Positions 20,592 to 33,348 of a stretch of DNA of 64,000 nt are shown in pieces. Source of the stretch: Corythucha ciliata. Lineage: Eukaryota; Arthropoda; Insecta; Hemiptera; Tingidae. How positions within the stretch are numbered: position 1 is the stretch's first letter; every line of letters starts with the position of its first letter. The position numbers and the translations under genes were made by a program. Below the pieces are notes generated by a model that worked only from the letters and a program-made list of their open reading frames with translations, made no database searches and had not been told where the DNA came from. The stretch covers positions 44,199,189 through 44,263,188 of the forward strand of contig CM075938.1 of NCBI GenBank assembly GCA_038030265.1, in the 5' to 3' direction.

Positions 20592-22440
20592 GTCGTTGGG
20601 GAGGAGGTTACAGAGTGGCAGGCAAAAAGGAGGGAGAAAATGGAGGTAATTACAAAATCAATGTATATAACATTGATATGCGGTTGGACTGCGATATTGT
20701 CTCCTTTTGACGATTTTCAGTCCATCCAACCCAGGTCGGAATAGGACGTTTCAGGTGATCAGCAAAGAAGAGTAGCTCAATATACAATTTAGCCCACAAA
20801 AGCGCTATACTGAAGGCTCAAATTGAGAGAAGTCGCGACTTCGGTGGGGTCACTTCATATGGAGGAAATACGCTGATCCCCAGTTTTTTAGGTTCTTAAG
20901 CGAATAAAAATGAGAGTGCGCACTAATATGCTGTTCTTGGGGCAAGTGTACGCAACAAAAAGTTTGGAAAAAGCGAACAGCCTCTCGCCTCTACACTCTC
21001 ATTTACGATTCGTTCCCACTCCCACCACAACACAGTACTGCTGAAGGGGTGTATCCCCACCCCGCACATACAGAACGGGAAATAAATTTGCCGCAAATCG
21101 TAGTACCGACCCGCGCGAAAAAGCTGAATCCACGAGATTAGTTTTTTGAATGAGCCAAACCAGCGGAATTCGAATGATTCATGCCTTGGGTGACCATTTA
21201 AATTTTTGAGTTTTGAAGGGACACCGACCCTCTGTCGGAAACCTTGGATTACCCCCCCCCCCACCATTATCGTATATAAACGCCTACTTATTCGTAAGAG
21301 TGCTGATAGGTGCAGGGGCGGATTTGGTGTAAAATGTTTGAAGGGGCTTAGCCCTGATGAGCTCAAGATCCCACCCCCTCTTGACAATCAAATAAAATTT
21401 CAGTTCTTGTGGATTATTGCTCGCAGAACGAATTCCAAAGGTTTTCATCACTCAAAATGTCACAGGATTGACTCCCTATAAAGCCAATTGCACTCGAAGT
21501 TGACTCTTTAAAAATGGAATTCCCCTGGTGGGACTTTTCAGTGCCAAAATATCACGGATCTGACGCTCGCAGAACCCAAGTTCACTATTTCATTAACCAA
21601 ATTTCGCGTTGGCAGCCATCTTCAAAAAACCAATTCACTGGTTTGGCACTTTCTGTGACCAAATTTCACAGATTTCCACGTCAGAAACCAATTTCGCAGG
21701 TTTGGCTCCCTTAAAACAAGTCAATTTTACAGAATTTCCCACCTTTTTTTCCAAAGGTGACATTTCCGACGTACCGGCTCATTTCAAAGAGACACTTCAC
21801 GGCTCTGGCTCTTTTTAAATACAAAATATCGCTTTATAAGGGGTCTCAAAAATAAATTAAGACTCGAAACTTTCAGTTTCATGGATAATCAGCCATGGAA
21901 ACGTGTAATTTGGCTGAAAGGACCCGAAATGGCAAGCTCACTCCAAGCCCCTTCTATTAATTTTCCTTTGTTCGCCAATGACTAAGGGTTGCCCCCCCCC
22001 TTCCCTGGTTTTCATCGGTCACACGACCCAAAAAGGACTCTTTTTTAACATCTGCGGAGGAAAATTGAGTGGGCCGGGAGATTTGATGATTACGATTAAT
22101 ATAGTACATACATATGCAGCAGGTGTGATGGTGATAAAAGCAACCCCCGACCCGTGTGGGTGATTATAATGCTTAATTACACACTTTGGAACCCGAGCTT
22201 TGTGATTCTACCTCCTGTGGGTTGAAGAATTTTCAAATTATTTAACAAATTATCAATAAATCATCAATAATTATCAATAATTTCTTCCTCCCAAGGAAAA
22301 TATGTTGATGTGCTCTCGATGATCCATCGTCCGTCGTCCTTCGATATTTTGCGTGTTTCCAATACTTGATCGCAAATTACACTTATTACAAATAGGTCCA
22401 ATGCGTTATTTATCAAGCTGTTTATTACAGTATTTTAATT
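20592..22440. other. Intergenic repeats, no gene
   Basis: About 20695-20880 (gattttcagtccatccaac and following) is similar to 43245-43440, a dispersed repeat. A word CAGGGGCGGATTTGGTG at about 21314 looks like a TE terminus, next to C-runs at 21251-21261 and 21993. From 21480 to 21840 family C units occur (tttcacaggtttggctcc and variants). The 154-residue frame 20923-21387 (-) crosses these repeats and is not considered coding. Confidence 0.5.
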
Positions 22441-22446
22441 TTTATT
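22441..22446 (-). terminator. Polyadenylation signal of the sugar transporter
   Basis: AATAAA on the minus strand about 33 bases after the stop codon of the SLC2-like gene; a second AATAAA lies at 22421-22426. Confidence 0.6.
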
Positions 22447-22478
22447 GGCATTTTCCTGCTAGCCGTGTTCCGTTATTT

Positions 22479-25400
22479 TCAAAATTTCGCAGTTATCTCC
22501 TCTATCGGCCGATTCTTTGTTTCCGGTATGAAGAACACTATGTAGACACCGGACAAAATTTGGCACACAATAAATATCACAAATACGGACGGTCCCATAA
22601 CTTCCTAGAAAACAGAAAGACAGAGTTATTCCACTTTTTGTGTTTACCGGGAGTAGTGAAATGCAAAATAAACCTTAAGGGGAAGGAAAATTAATGTAAT
22701 GACGAAATTTCCAAACCAGTTAACTGGTACGGCCATACTGAGTCCTAATGGTCGGGCGGCCGTGGCGAACAATTCCGAACCAATTATCCACGGAATAGAA
22801 CCCGCTCCGGCCGCAAAAAGTACTATAAAAACGTAGACGCAAACGATAGCGATGTAGAGAGCGACGGTACTTTCTTCCTTCAATGACGAAAATAAAAACG
22901 ACGAAATACAAATTGAGTTATGGGAAATTATTTGGCCAAAAAAGTATTTCACCGCGAAACAGAGACAGATGTACAGGACGATGGTTACCACGGCCATCCC
23001 GAAAAAGCCTACAAAAAGTAGGGGCTTGCGTCCGGTGATTTCAACGAGAAATACAGATATTATGGTCATTACGACGTTTGTTAGTCCGACGCCAACTGTA
23101 AGCCACTCAGCTGTGTTCCCTCCGATACTTCCGATTTTAAAAATTTGAGTCGAATAAAATATAACCTAAAACTAAAGAAATTACTTTCGTGATTCAATAC
23201 GAACCAAATAACTCTCTCTTACGGCGTTAATTCCTGAAAATTGTTGAGCCAGCATAAGAACAGTCATGATGACGAGTGGTTTTCGGTACTTTGGAACCCT
23301 GAACATGTCTTTAAAAGTAACTTTGGGCAGTTTAGCAGCTTCTTCAATTTCACTCTTGTAGAATTCATATTCTATAGGCGCCTGAGTTTTACCGGCTAGA
23401 GAATTACAAGCTGCCGCGGGAAAACGCAGAAATTAATGACCGTGTTTATGAACGTTCCTTGAGGCCTCCCTTGGCCAAGTGGCAACGAGGAGGGAGGAGC
23501 TTGCAAATTTTTTCAATTACTAAGTTTGTTGCTACAAAGGTATCTGCTAAATGAAAGTCGGGAGAACGATGACGTCAATGGGCGATTTTTGATTATTGAT
23601 ATGGACGGGTTGTGATGCAGCTACCGTATGTAAAGAATAGTATATTACGATCCAAGGGCGGTATGATGCTCATTACGGTCGAGAGCGACGGGAAGTGCCC
23701 GAGGTGAAGCCAAGGGCAGTTGTCTTCCGAGATCGTAATAAGGAATACCGCCCGAGTGTTGTACGCTATTTTTTGTACAGCCGAAGTCCATAATTATTAC
23801 AATAATAATCATAAAAACCGGTCTTTGAGGCCCGTTCACAAGCTCTATGTTTACGTTCTGTGGAGTCTGTGCAGCCAAACAAATTTAATCCCTCGAAAAA
23901 TGAAGCATTTTTATAGGTTGCGTAGACACCACACAACACAAACATAGAGCTTGTGAACGGGCCATTAAAGCCCTGTTCAGAAGCTTTGTGCTATGCATCT
24001 GTGGAGTCTAATAAGCAAAGAAAAATTAATTCCTTCGAAAAATGAAGCATTTTGATAGGTTGCACGGACTCCACAGACGCATATAATACGGTTTGCTTAA
24101 TAAACTGAAGTGAACACACACTTTAGCCAGCGAATGGAGGATGACGTAGCTGATGCAGAGGGAACTTTAATCGCCTCTCAGCGTAATTTGCTGTGCTTAT
24201 TTTCGTGTTTTTCTGGCTAATGTACAATTTAAAAACAAAATTAGGAAAAACTATTTTCAAAAAAACAACAAAAGACCTAAAAGAAGACGTAGCGGGCTGA
24301 TATTTTTCTTTATACGCCCGGCGGGCGGAATAAACCTCATGTCGCCCGCTCAAGACTCTCCCAGCGGTCGAATGTCTAGTCTTTACGCCCGGCTGTACAA
24401 AAAATATATATTTCTTTAGATTGAAACAAAACGGTTCCGAAGCGCCCGTTAACCATTCCATCCCGTTCCATTGCATCCACCATTTCCTCCCTTTTCCTAT
24501 GAACTTGAATATTTATTTGAAAATCAACGCGTCCTACTGCAGTTTTCACTAATATCATCCAGAGAGTGTGCAAATGCACAAGGACTCTGTGATTTTCCCA
24601 AATCAGTGACTCATGCAGGTCCCCCATTCATTTTATCTAAATATCTAATGAACACAAGATTTTTATCAGACGCGACGGGATGCAGGATAGATCCTTGGTT
24701 ACGCTTTAAGAATGGCTTTTCATATTTTCATGTGTGTATAACGATGGAAGGATTTTTTTTTTTTTTTTGGGCAAAGTTTTGGCAAATTTTTTGATCGATT
24801 TTATTACCTTTCATAGCTTTTTCATTTTCTCCTTTTTTCAAGAGAAATTTAGGACTCTCTGGAGACAAAAATAGAGCCAAAAACTGGTACACCGCTGGTA
24901 TGATGATCAAGGCGAATAAGATTCCCCAGTAATCGTCAGTTCCCAACACGCTACTCACCCCCAGAAGTTGGGCCACTAGAATGGAGATTGTCACCAGTAG
25001 CTGATACAAAGATCCAATCTGAGGACAATTTGAGAAAAATTGTTTAATCTTTAGACATATGTTCCCATTTACAGCTTACAGCTCCACGGATTCTCATCGG
25101 GGAGATTTCTGTCAAGTACATCGGAGAGATGCCCGCGTTGATACCGCAATTTACACCAGAAATAATACGCCCGACAATGAGAACGTACGGTGAATTGGCA
25201 TACTTTGAAACACCTATGACGCAGTTGGAGTGTTTTTAAATTTAAGTCCTGTCTGGAAGAACTGTCCAATGCCATCGTTTAGAATGCCGACCGGGCGTTG
25301 TCCCACAGCACGACAAACCTTCCCTAAAGTAATCTTAGTGGGCGTGGGAGTCAAAGGAGATCTCCCGCAATAACACCTTCTCGGCATTCTTAACGATGCT

Positions 25401-25898
25401 GGATGTACTCATTACACATTACTATTCCGGCGATGACGGCAAGGATGTTGTTATATATGAGACCATTCCGTCGGCCTAATGAGTTAGAAATGACGCTTGT
25501 CAACCCGCCGCCAACCATGCCTCCTATGCAATATATAGAGACAATAAAACTCCAAAAAAGTGTTATCTGGTCTTTATCCAAGCTTGTCTCTCGTCCAATC
25601 CAAGCTTTTATTATCTTTTTGAGAAAAATAAGTTCTATGAAAAAAGTTAATAACATAAGAAAAAAAACAAAAAAAACATTACATCCGTGGGAGAATTCAC
25701 GACTCCATTATTATACCCGTGTTGAAATCCCGATCCTATAGATGCAGCCAATGCTGTCCATACCAGCATACAAGTGAGCTATGTAATAGTTACCATGAAA
25801 ACTTGTTCCTCCGAGCATTAAATAAATGTTAAATCATAAACCTTGGATTTGGAAGTTTTCTCATCAGCTGCTTTGGTATCCTCTTCTTTGGTTGACAT
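22479..25898 (-). CDS. SLC2/GLUT-family facilitated sugar transporter, 8 exons, 500 aa
   Basis: Major facilitator membrane protein expected to move hexoses or related sugars across a cell membrane. Exons, all GT-AG with compatible phases: 25898-25842, 25778-25683, 25614-25416, 25213-25080, 25018-24808, 23410-23223, 23165-22674, 22604-22479. The N-terminus is short and charged ([19 protein letters not shown]). TM1 has [14 protein letters not shown] (about 37-50). The family marks follow: LGRRN (97-101), [11 protein letters not shown] (131-141), EISPMRIRG (153-161), SPESPKFLL (214-222), QQFSGIN (288-294), EITGRK (337-342), PWIIGSEL (420-427), NW (444-445) and a terminal [11 protein letters not shown] (486-496). 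Length is normal for the family. Exon 6 could instead start at 23395 (495 aa). The central cytoplasmic loop is rather short. Substrate cannot be told from sequence. Confidence 0.93.
23829..23963. mobile_element. 135 bp hairpin MITE, copy A (transporter intron)
   Basis: Inverted ends of about 50 bases begin GGCCCGTTCACAAGCTCTAT and end with its complement. A conserved centre (ccctcgaaaaatgaagcat) separates them. It lies in the long fifth intron of the sugar transporter gene. No clean target duplication is visible. Confidence 0.82.
23964..24085. mobile_element. Hairpin MITE, diverged copy B
   Basis: Directly abuts copy A. It has the same layout with altered arms (GTTCAGAAGCTTTGTG..., ggttgcacggactccacag...) and the same centre (ttcgaaaaatgaagcat). 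Confidence 0.7.
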
Positions 25899-26289
25899 TA
25901 TGACGCCCGTGAATCAACTTTCCTGAAAACAAAAATCAACAGCGTAATTCACGTTGAATGTTCTCGACAGCGGAATTTACGCGTCGTTGAATGGTGGCAC
26001 CAGTCTGCGTAACGACAATTCAGTGGTGGATGGTCACCGAAAACTTGGAATTTTTGCACAGTGTCCGTTTAGCGTGGCGCCCCGGGTACCCATGCTATGG
26101 GGTCAGGCACTGATCCAGTGGGGTGGCAGTAGGGGCGATCACCCCTACCGAAACTTCAAGCTCGCACCTCTCAATTATAACAAAGTCCTTTTATTACATT
26201 TATAAAATATTTGCGCCCTATGACGGAAGGCGCTGATCCAGAAGGACCACAGGGACCATGGCCAACGTGTAACCGAGTCACTAACGTAA
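25899..26289. promoter_or_regulatory. Presumed 5' flank of the sugar transporter
   Basis: The region immediately upstream of the start codon on the minus strand. I see no clear TATA box or initiator. A TE-like GC-rich stretch (26080-26160) sits within 250 bases of the start. The open frame 25954-26205 is considered chance. Confidence 0.3.
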
Positions 26290-26830
26290 AAACAAAATCT
26301 AATTCGCGGTTTATGGAGTCCCTTTCACAGCTAAAATTGAGAAAAAACGCTATTGCTCTGTTCATGGAGCAATTCCGCATTGAGAAACAGGGCTCATTCA
26401 TAAGTAAAAGTGAAACAAACGCTAATTCACGTCTAAAATTGAGAAAAAGATAAAACGCGCATTCCCGTTTTCTGGATCGGCACGTCTTCGTGACTCAAAT
26501 TTGTAAAAAAAAAAACGCTCATTCACAGCTAAAAACCAAACGACACCAATTTGCGTTATCTGGAGGCAACTTTTTCACTAAACTTGAAGAAACCCAATTC
26601 GCAGTAAAAATTCATAAAAACACTAATTTTGGCCTAAAATTGAGAAAAGGCGCTAGTTTGTGGCTAGAATAGAGAAAAAGAGCTGGTTCATCATTTCTGG
26701 ACCAGGAACATTTTCATGACCAGGCCGAAAATGAGAAAAAAACGCTTATTCATGGCTAACAATAAGTGGGAAAATCGCTAATTCACTGCTAAAATTGAGA
26801 AAAAGTGATCATTCGAACCGGCAGCGCCCA
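26290..26830 (+). repeat. Family A degenerate array
   Basis: Plus-orientation units such as ctaattcacgtctaaaattg and tcacagctaaaattgagaaa at ~30-60 base intervals, strongly diverged. Frames through it (26211-26453, 26490-26672) give Lys/Asn/Leu-rich strings typical of the repeat and are not genes. Confidence 0.75.
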
Positions 26831-27194
26831 TTTACATTTTCCGATCATGAGTGTTTCACATCGTCGCTAGTTTCGGCAGACTCTAGAGCGGCCCAGCAAA
26901 GTCCATGAGCTGAGACTTCAGGACTTCCTTGGACCTTGGCCGGTTGATTGCTTGGCCAACCGTGTCCACGTACAGAAGTCCACGTGATCAAAATTAGCTG
27001 TTAAAATACTAGAAGCCCTTCCAAAGCTCGTCTGATAGAAAATCCGTCTCGATTTTCAGATTCCCCTCATCAAAAAACTCATGTCCATACGAGTTTTCGT
27101 TCAAATTTGTAATTCCGACAATTCACCCAATCGACAGGGATTTTGGAGCCGGACTATGGAGGAATTATGAGACCCTTCGTTAATCTCGGTCAAT
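26831..27194. other. No gene seen
   Basis: Mixed-composition spacer between arrays of families A and C; nothing supported. Confidence 0.4.
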
Positions 27195-27630
27195 GCAGTC
27201 TAATGCAAACCTAATTGACCAATTCAGCTGGTTTCCGAAGGTTGACTCTTCCATAGAAAATTTGCTGATTTTGGCACCTTCAAACCCTAATTTAGCGATT
27301 TTTGAGTCAAATGTCGCGGATTTGGCTTCTTCCAACCAAATTTCACGGATTTTTGCTATTTCAAAAACCAAATTTCGTTGGTTTGGCTCTTTCTAAAATC
27401 AGTTCCGCATGTTTGGATTTTCAAAAAACATTTAGCGGAATTTCAAAAAACGAAATTTCCTGATTTTGGCACCTTCAAACGCTATTTTTCTGATTTTTGC
27501 GATTTCGCAACAAAATGTCGTGAATTAAACTTCTTCCAACCAAATTTAATGTATTTTTGCTATTTCAAAAACCAAATTTCATTGGTTTGGCTCTTTATTT
27601 AATTACTTCGCTGGTTTGGCTGCACTTGAT
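27195..27630 (+). repeat. Family C degenerate array
   Basis: Units such as accaaatttcattggtttgg + ctctttcaa and caaatttcacggatttttgc occur every ~35-45 bases. Phe/Asn-rich frames in both directions are by-products. Confidence 0.72.
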
Positions 27631-30012
27631 CAGAAAAAAACAAAATTGCTAGGTGCGGCTAATTTTCAAAACGATTTCAACACGAACTTTGGACTGGCGT
27701 CCGACCTCCCAAACAGCCTCCGAAACCGTCAACTACGGAGACTTCAAATTAATTGTTCGATCCCGCAACCAAACAAAGAGTCTGCTTGGAGCACACTCCA
27801 GGAAATTTCCTTTTTGATAAAATGGCTTCCCTAATGGAAATTTGGAAATTATTCCTTAATGAAATGGCTTTTAGAGGAGGCGGAACCAGCGATTTTTTTT
27901 TTTTTTTTGGATGAGTCAGGCCTCCGAAATAAGCCCTTTTAATAAGCCAACACCCCGAAAATGGTATTTAGAGCCCTACCTTGCCAAAGAGCCAAGCCCG
28001 CGAAAGTGCTTCCTCTTATGACTATAACCTATATAACCTGCTCGGCAATCAAAACGTTGCTGATCAGTAAAGGCGCTTCATGCGGCCAATGTAGAAGGTC
28101 GCATTGTACAGTCATGCGTTTAAACATTTATCTCCATATTGAGTACCATGAAAGCTCTCAATGACGTCTTTCCATTTATTACAGCACTCACAATCAGTTT
28201 AACAAGCAAAAAACAATTTGACGGCGTGATAATATTTTTTCAAAGAAAAGAAAGAGGCGAGATTTTAAATCCTCATACACACCCCCCTCCCACGTATTTT
28301 ACGATCGAGATAATGTAGTCGTATAAGTTAATTGTTAAGTAAGAATTTCGGTGAAAATATCTTGTTTTTTAAGGTCCAGTCTGTTGTCTGTGACTAATCA
28401 ACGATTGATTCGAAATCTCTTCGCCTTTCAAGTGCCCCTAATAAGCGTGCTCACGATTTTCTGTGATTTCTCAGATTGCAGCATGATTCAAGGAAGCTTG
28501 GAGAACGTTAAAAAAAAAAAAAAAAAAACAAGGTTTTTTGAAAAGTTTTCCGCTAAAGATGAAAAAGCAAGGTGGTTTGACGAATGATTAAATCCTAGTT
28601 TATACCCGCTCATTTAGTTCCCACTCACTCTCTCTTTATTTTTGCAGCGTGTCTTGTCAAGGAAAATAGATCTATGAAAAATAAGGAAATTATTTTTTAA
28701 AAGCTCCCTGCGTCACGAGAAATATTCATCCTTCACACTAGATTTTTATTTTTGTGTTTTCCCACGTAATTTTGTGTGATTTTTACCGTCTATGCATTCA
28801 TTTATTTGGCTATAATTGTTCAAGTTTACATGAGCCTCATTTCAATCGGTATCAATATTTGAAAGTTATGTGAGTTAGTGTCATTTTATTTTAAAAACTA
28901 GGCAATTTGACTTGAGCTTGTCTGTTTAATGAGAAATCTACTTAACTCCGATACATATTAATGAAGAAAATGGAAATTTACCTGATTTATTGAATTCCTT
29001 GAGTGCTTTTTTGGTTCAAAAGGTTGGTATAAGAGCCCGCGGGAAGTCCAATACACAAGGTGTGCTGTGGTTGAGCGTCTCTCAGGAAAAAACTTTATTC
29101 CAGAAAAATTTGAGCTTGCGCGATATCCCCCTTTCGACTACTTCGCCTTTCGTTAAAAAGTCTTGGAGTTGTTGCAGCGTGACCAAACATTAAGAAAAAC
29201 AACTTTCTGGTACTTGTTGAATGGTTTGTTTCACGTCCACCGTACACTGACGAGACGAATGCTCCACGAGGGGGTTTTCCACTTGATTTTCTTCTATCCC
29301 TCTATTTTGAAGGTGAAACGTATAAATAAGTGTGTATATTTCGTCAAATGGCTCATAAATTCTTTACTTGCTTTTGTTTTGTTGGTACGTTTAAATTGCT
29401 AAAATACGTCAAAGAGCAACTCACAGCTTCTGTGCGTCTATTAGGGGCCTCGTAATACCCTTGTCCTAAGACATATTTACATTTCTCTGCGCCGACAAAT
29501 TTTTGCTTCAATATTTTGAAATAAAAATGTAATTCAAAAAATTACATCGATTGATATTTTAACACGTGACATTTCATAGCGATTTCCATTCAACACATTA
29601 CACAATAGTTCAGTAAACAGAGCAATAAAAATAGGTAAAAGCTGCAAAAGGTGGTGTAAGCGATTTTATTTTTTTAATTCATCCGTTAGGGTCCTATTAA
29701 CAAGGAATCACAGTTTGCACACAAAATTTCGAAAGGCACAACTTTTGAGAGCCCAAAAACCTCAAAATTTTCTGACTTTTTTCAGTCATTCACTTATGAG
29801 TCGAATATGGTCAATCCTAACGGAAAACGCACAATGTACTTAGTTGAAGTTGGCAAAATTTCGCGTCTATTGAAAAAAAAAGTTTCCAAATCGGTCGAGC
29901 GGTTCAACCACAGGATGTCTGAGAATTTATTAAGCTTAGTACACACTGAGACTCTTTGAGTCGATTCATTGTTGCGACTCAGAGTCCGGGCTGCGTAGAT
30001 TCATGTTCCGAT
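27631..30012. other. 2.4 kb without a recognised gene
   Basis: AT-rich sequence with a T-run at 27893-27908 and an A-run at 28511-28528. Frames such as 27961-28164, 28351-28587 and 29163-29402 are short with no motif. I see no splice-consistent coding pattern. Confidence 0.45.
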
Positions 30013-30142
30013 CAGTGGCGGCGTAAGCCATTCTGCATTGGGGGAGCAGGATTCTGAGACCCGCCCCCCCAACCTACCACAACCAAAATTGTGTATTTAT
30101 ATACAATTATGTTTAGATTACGAATGCGGGAGCATTGCTAAA

Positions 30143-30269
30143 GGCCCGCACACAAGCTCTATGTGAAGTCTGATGTGCAACCAAATAAATTTACTCCCTC
30201 GAAAAATGAAGCATTTTGATAGGTTGCATAGTCACCACGCAACGAAAACATAGAGCTTGTGAACGACCC
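30143..30269. mobile_element. Hairpin MITE, copy C (inside the hAT element)
   Basis: Same family as 23829-23963: left arm GGCCCGCACACAAGCTCTAT, centre ccctcgaaaaatgaagcatt, right arm ending in the complement of the left. The left arm is shortened (missing the gttttcgttgtgtgg part). Confidence 0.8.
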
Positions 30270-30365
30270 AAGGCTTAAGAGAAAATATGTAGCGGTGTTT
30301 TGGTAAAGTCATATTTTGTTTTCAGGAATCTAAAAACCAGTAAAAATTGAATTTAAAACATTTAC

Positions 30366-33348
30366 CTATAGCGTTAACGAGCCAAACACTTTTTTTCTTT
30401 CCGGGGTGCGGCTGACAAATTCTTTCATAATTTCGTTGGTAGAAATCATTTTTGTCTTGCTTTCATGTACATGAAGAAGGAGTAAGTGCGTAAGCCTTTT
30501 TTGTGACATTGTTGACCTCAGTTTCGTCTTCAAACAGCTCAAGGCGCTAAACGACCTTTCTGCAGTGGCTGTTGTTGCCAGCACAGTCTTCAGCAGCGTG
30601 ATCAATTTTCCCACTTGATCCAACATAGCTCGAGTAGTAATTAGTAAGTCACGGGTTAAATTCTTCTCCTATTCGAGAAACGGGATCGATAACACTTTCA
30701 ATGGCAGAGGGCAGCAGAGTCAGTTGAGCGCATAAACGATTCACGTCGAAGTCTTCCTTGAACACTCCTAGGGCAGTTTCTACTTCCTCCTGGGAATACT
30801 TGGACGCATTGATGACAATTTTCTCCAAACTGATGAGGATGTCCATATACTCTCCTGGCTGAAGCGCCTTACTATTTCGGCTTTGATCAAATCAAGAACT
30901 TCAATAAACGCCTTGCGAAGCCCTGATTTCTCATCAACTACGACATATGGTGAACCGTCACCGTGTTCGAACTTTTTTGGAAGCACTTTTTTTCGAGATT
31001 CTGGTGCAAATTCCAGCTGAAGTTCCGCTTGTTTTGCAAATGCCACATCCCACAAAGAATTGAATGTGTTCTCTCCCATGCCGTTTAATTTGTCCAACAG
31101 AGTCTTCGCGGAATGTTTCGCTCCATGAGCCGTGTAATCTGGGCTTTGAAGAGCTCTTGCTAAATCTTCGCTTGGGGCGAAAATAGCTATGCATAATTTT
31201 AGCATAAAGAACGTCTTGAATTTGCACATTTTTCGGCGAAATCCACGGATTTTTGACTTTACCTCACCAGTCAATGAAGACGCGTCTTCTAGAATTTGAT
31301 CCAACGTGTTTCTGACGCGTTCATAGTTATTAAAGAATCGAGAAAGAGCTTTCACCCTCACTGTCCATCTTGTAGGGCACAGTGGGATTAATAAGTTGGA
31401 AACTATATGCGGCGCGTTTGGCTCTTGAACGCCAGGCTCCATGATCATGTCCTTGAATATGGCTTTGCGTTTGGCAGATTCTAAAATCATATTTGATACT
31501 TGACGAACTAGAACTAATGAGTCTGATATGAGATCACAATGTTTCGCTGATTCTTGTAGAACGAGGTCCAGAGAATGATTTGAACAGTGTACGAACAACG
31601 ACTTCGGTTGCCGGTCTCGTAAACGCTTTTGAACCCCGCTTAAACGGCCCGACATTGCAGCGGCTCCGTCAAAGCAGTGACCTCGCAAATTTTGGATGCT
31701 GAGGTTCAGCGCTATAAGCATTGTTTCTATGGGTTTGAATATTGTCTCAGCCGTTGAGTCAGGTGCACTAAACATGCCGATGAAAATTTCATTTTCGCAC
31801 GACTTGCACGGGAAGTGATGAGAACCACACTGAAAACCTCCTTCGAAAGTAGGTATCTGTTTTCGTCAACCCGTGCGGAAAAAACGAAAAAGGCACGGGT
31901 GTGTGTTAGGAGAACAGCTGATTTGGCCTTTTTTTTTTCTTTTTTTTTACAGTTAACCAATGTTTGCTGTCCACAGATTATGTTCTCAAGATGAGGTCTC
32001 AACTTGAATTCTGTGATATGACGTTAATTGTTATTGTTTTGTTTTTTGTTTTTGGTTCCTCTTCCTGTCTGTGCCTGTTGGTTTGTTCACTGTGTTTGGG
32101 TTTCTCACACGTAAATACCATAACATTTCCAGAATGAGCACCTGCCTATAAATTCCCCATCGTCGTGCGAAAAACGTCGTTCATGACTCGTCGGAAAGTG
32201 AAATATCATGTGCTCGTGTAATAGACTCACTCGACTGCGTCTCGTTCGTCTAACAATACTCGCACGATATTTCTTACTTTCCGCACTTGTTATGAAATGT
32301 ACTATTACTTTCAAATTTCCCGAAGTCACATGTCGAATGCTCAGACAAAGCTGCTCCATCCCAGCATCGTCCGTGGTACCGTCAGCCATAAGGGCATAAA
32401 ATGGACTCTCGGAGATCTGTGATAATAGTCCACGTTGCACACCGTGAGCCATAATTTGTAATAATTCATTTTGGATATCATGACTTAACCAATTGTTCCG
32501 TTTCTTTAGCCATTCACCAAGCACGGGCACATCAATGGCTCGTTCCTCCAGCAACTGAATAAAGTTTCCGCCGGTCTCCTCATGCCCAGGAATTGCCTGG
32601 CCAGATCGGGCTAAATATCTCAGAGAGCTTATTACACATCTCATAGCAGCTTGGGCATCCCTTTGCTAGGCCGACAATTTTGCGCTAAGAAGACCGACAA
32701 TATTAACGGTTGACTTGCTCCGGAAGAGGAATTCACAAGCGTCCTTGAGCTGATCACCGGATTCATGAATTCGAAACTTGGAAGTCGCTTTTGTCCACTT
32801 ATCGAATCCTCGTAAGACGAAAGCGTCTTCATACCCACGGCCACCCTTGTCTCTCCCCAAATACCTGGCTCGGTGACAAGGGAAGCAGAAAACACGGTCT
32901 TTCTCCAAGTCGTAGTGTAGCCACGAAAACTCCTGGAACCATTTGTGTTGGCAGGTTCTTTTGTGGCCGTTCGTAGGAAATTTGAAGGTCGCAGGAGGGG
33001 AAAAACGCTCTTCGAGAGGCAGCTTCGTGGTTTCTGCTAGACCTCTGCTGTCTTCAGGAGATTCTTCGTCAGGCACAATAGGAAAGCTTGACTCAGGAAC
33101 GCCTATTTGACCTATTTCAATACCAATTTGACCAGTAAAACCAGTAATAAAAAAAATACTCGAAACTAATCACTTTGTGTTTGTTCATTCCCCTGAAAGG
33201 CCGTTGAAGTGGAACTGTCTAATTCAGAATTGTTAGTGACTCGTTGGCACTTTTCTGAAGGTCCATCAGTGACACTAGGAACAGTAACTCTAGTGAAGTA
33301 CGAGTCGATCTTTCTAACGTTTTCGCGCGATGAATGAGATCTCTTCAT
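30366..33348 (-). pseudogene. hAT transposase (TTF zinc finger - DUF4371 - hAT dimerisation), disrupted
   Basis: Pieces are colinear on the minus strand. The N-terminus starts at 33348 (MKRSHSSRENVRKIDSYFTR). A TTF-type zinc finger lies at 33076-32666, with CQHKWFQEFSWLHYD and VFCFPCHRARYLG. DUF4371 lies at 32644-32105, with LMADGTTDDAG holding the first catalytic Asp. The RNase H-like core lies at about 31830-30850, with GHCFDGAAAMSG (second Asp), HCSNHSLDL and CPTRWTVR. The C-terminal dimerisation region is at 30626-30366 (ATTATAERSFSALSCLKTKL). An intron-like gap or damage lies at about 32105-31830, a frameshift near 30860 and a stop near 30649. The architecture resembles ZMYM1/52K-repressor-like hAT transposases. 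It would cut and paste the element; this copy is probably inactive unless some breaks are introns. Confidence 0.88.

Noticed and set aside
20923..21387. 154-codon minus-strand frame
   Set aside because: It crosses a dispersed repeat, a C-run and a TE terminus-like word, and has no domain, splice or start context.
23645..23947. Small frames at 23645-23878 (-) and 23720-23947 (+)
   Set aside because: They are in the transporter intron and read through the hairpin MITE; the 57 kb MITE copy gives the same peptide words.
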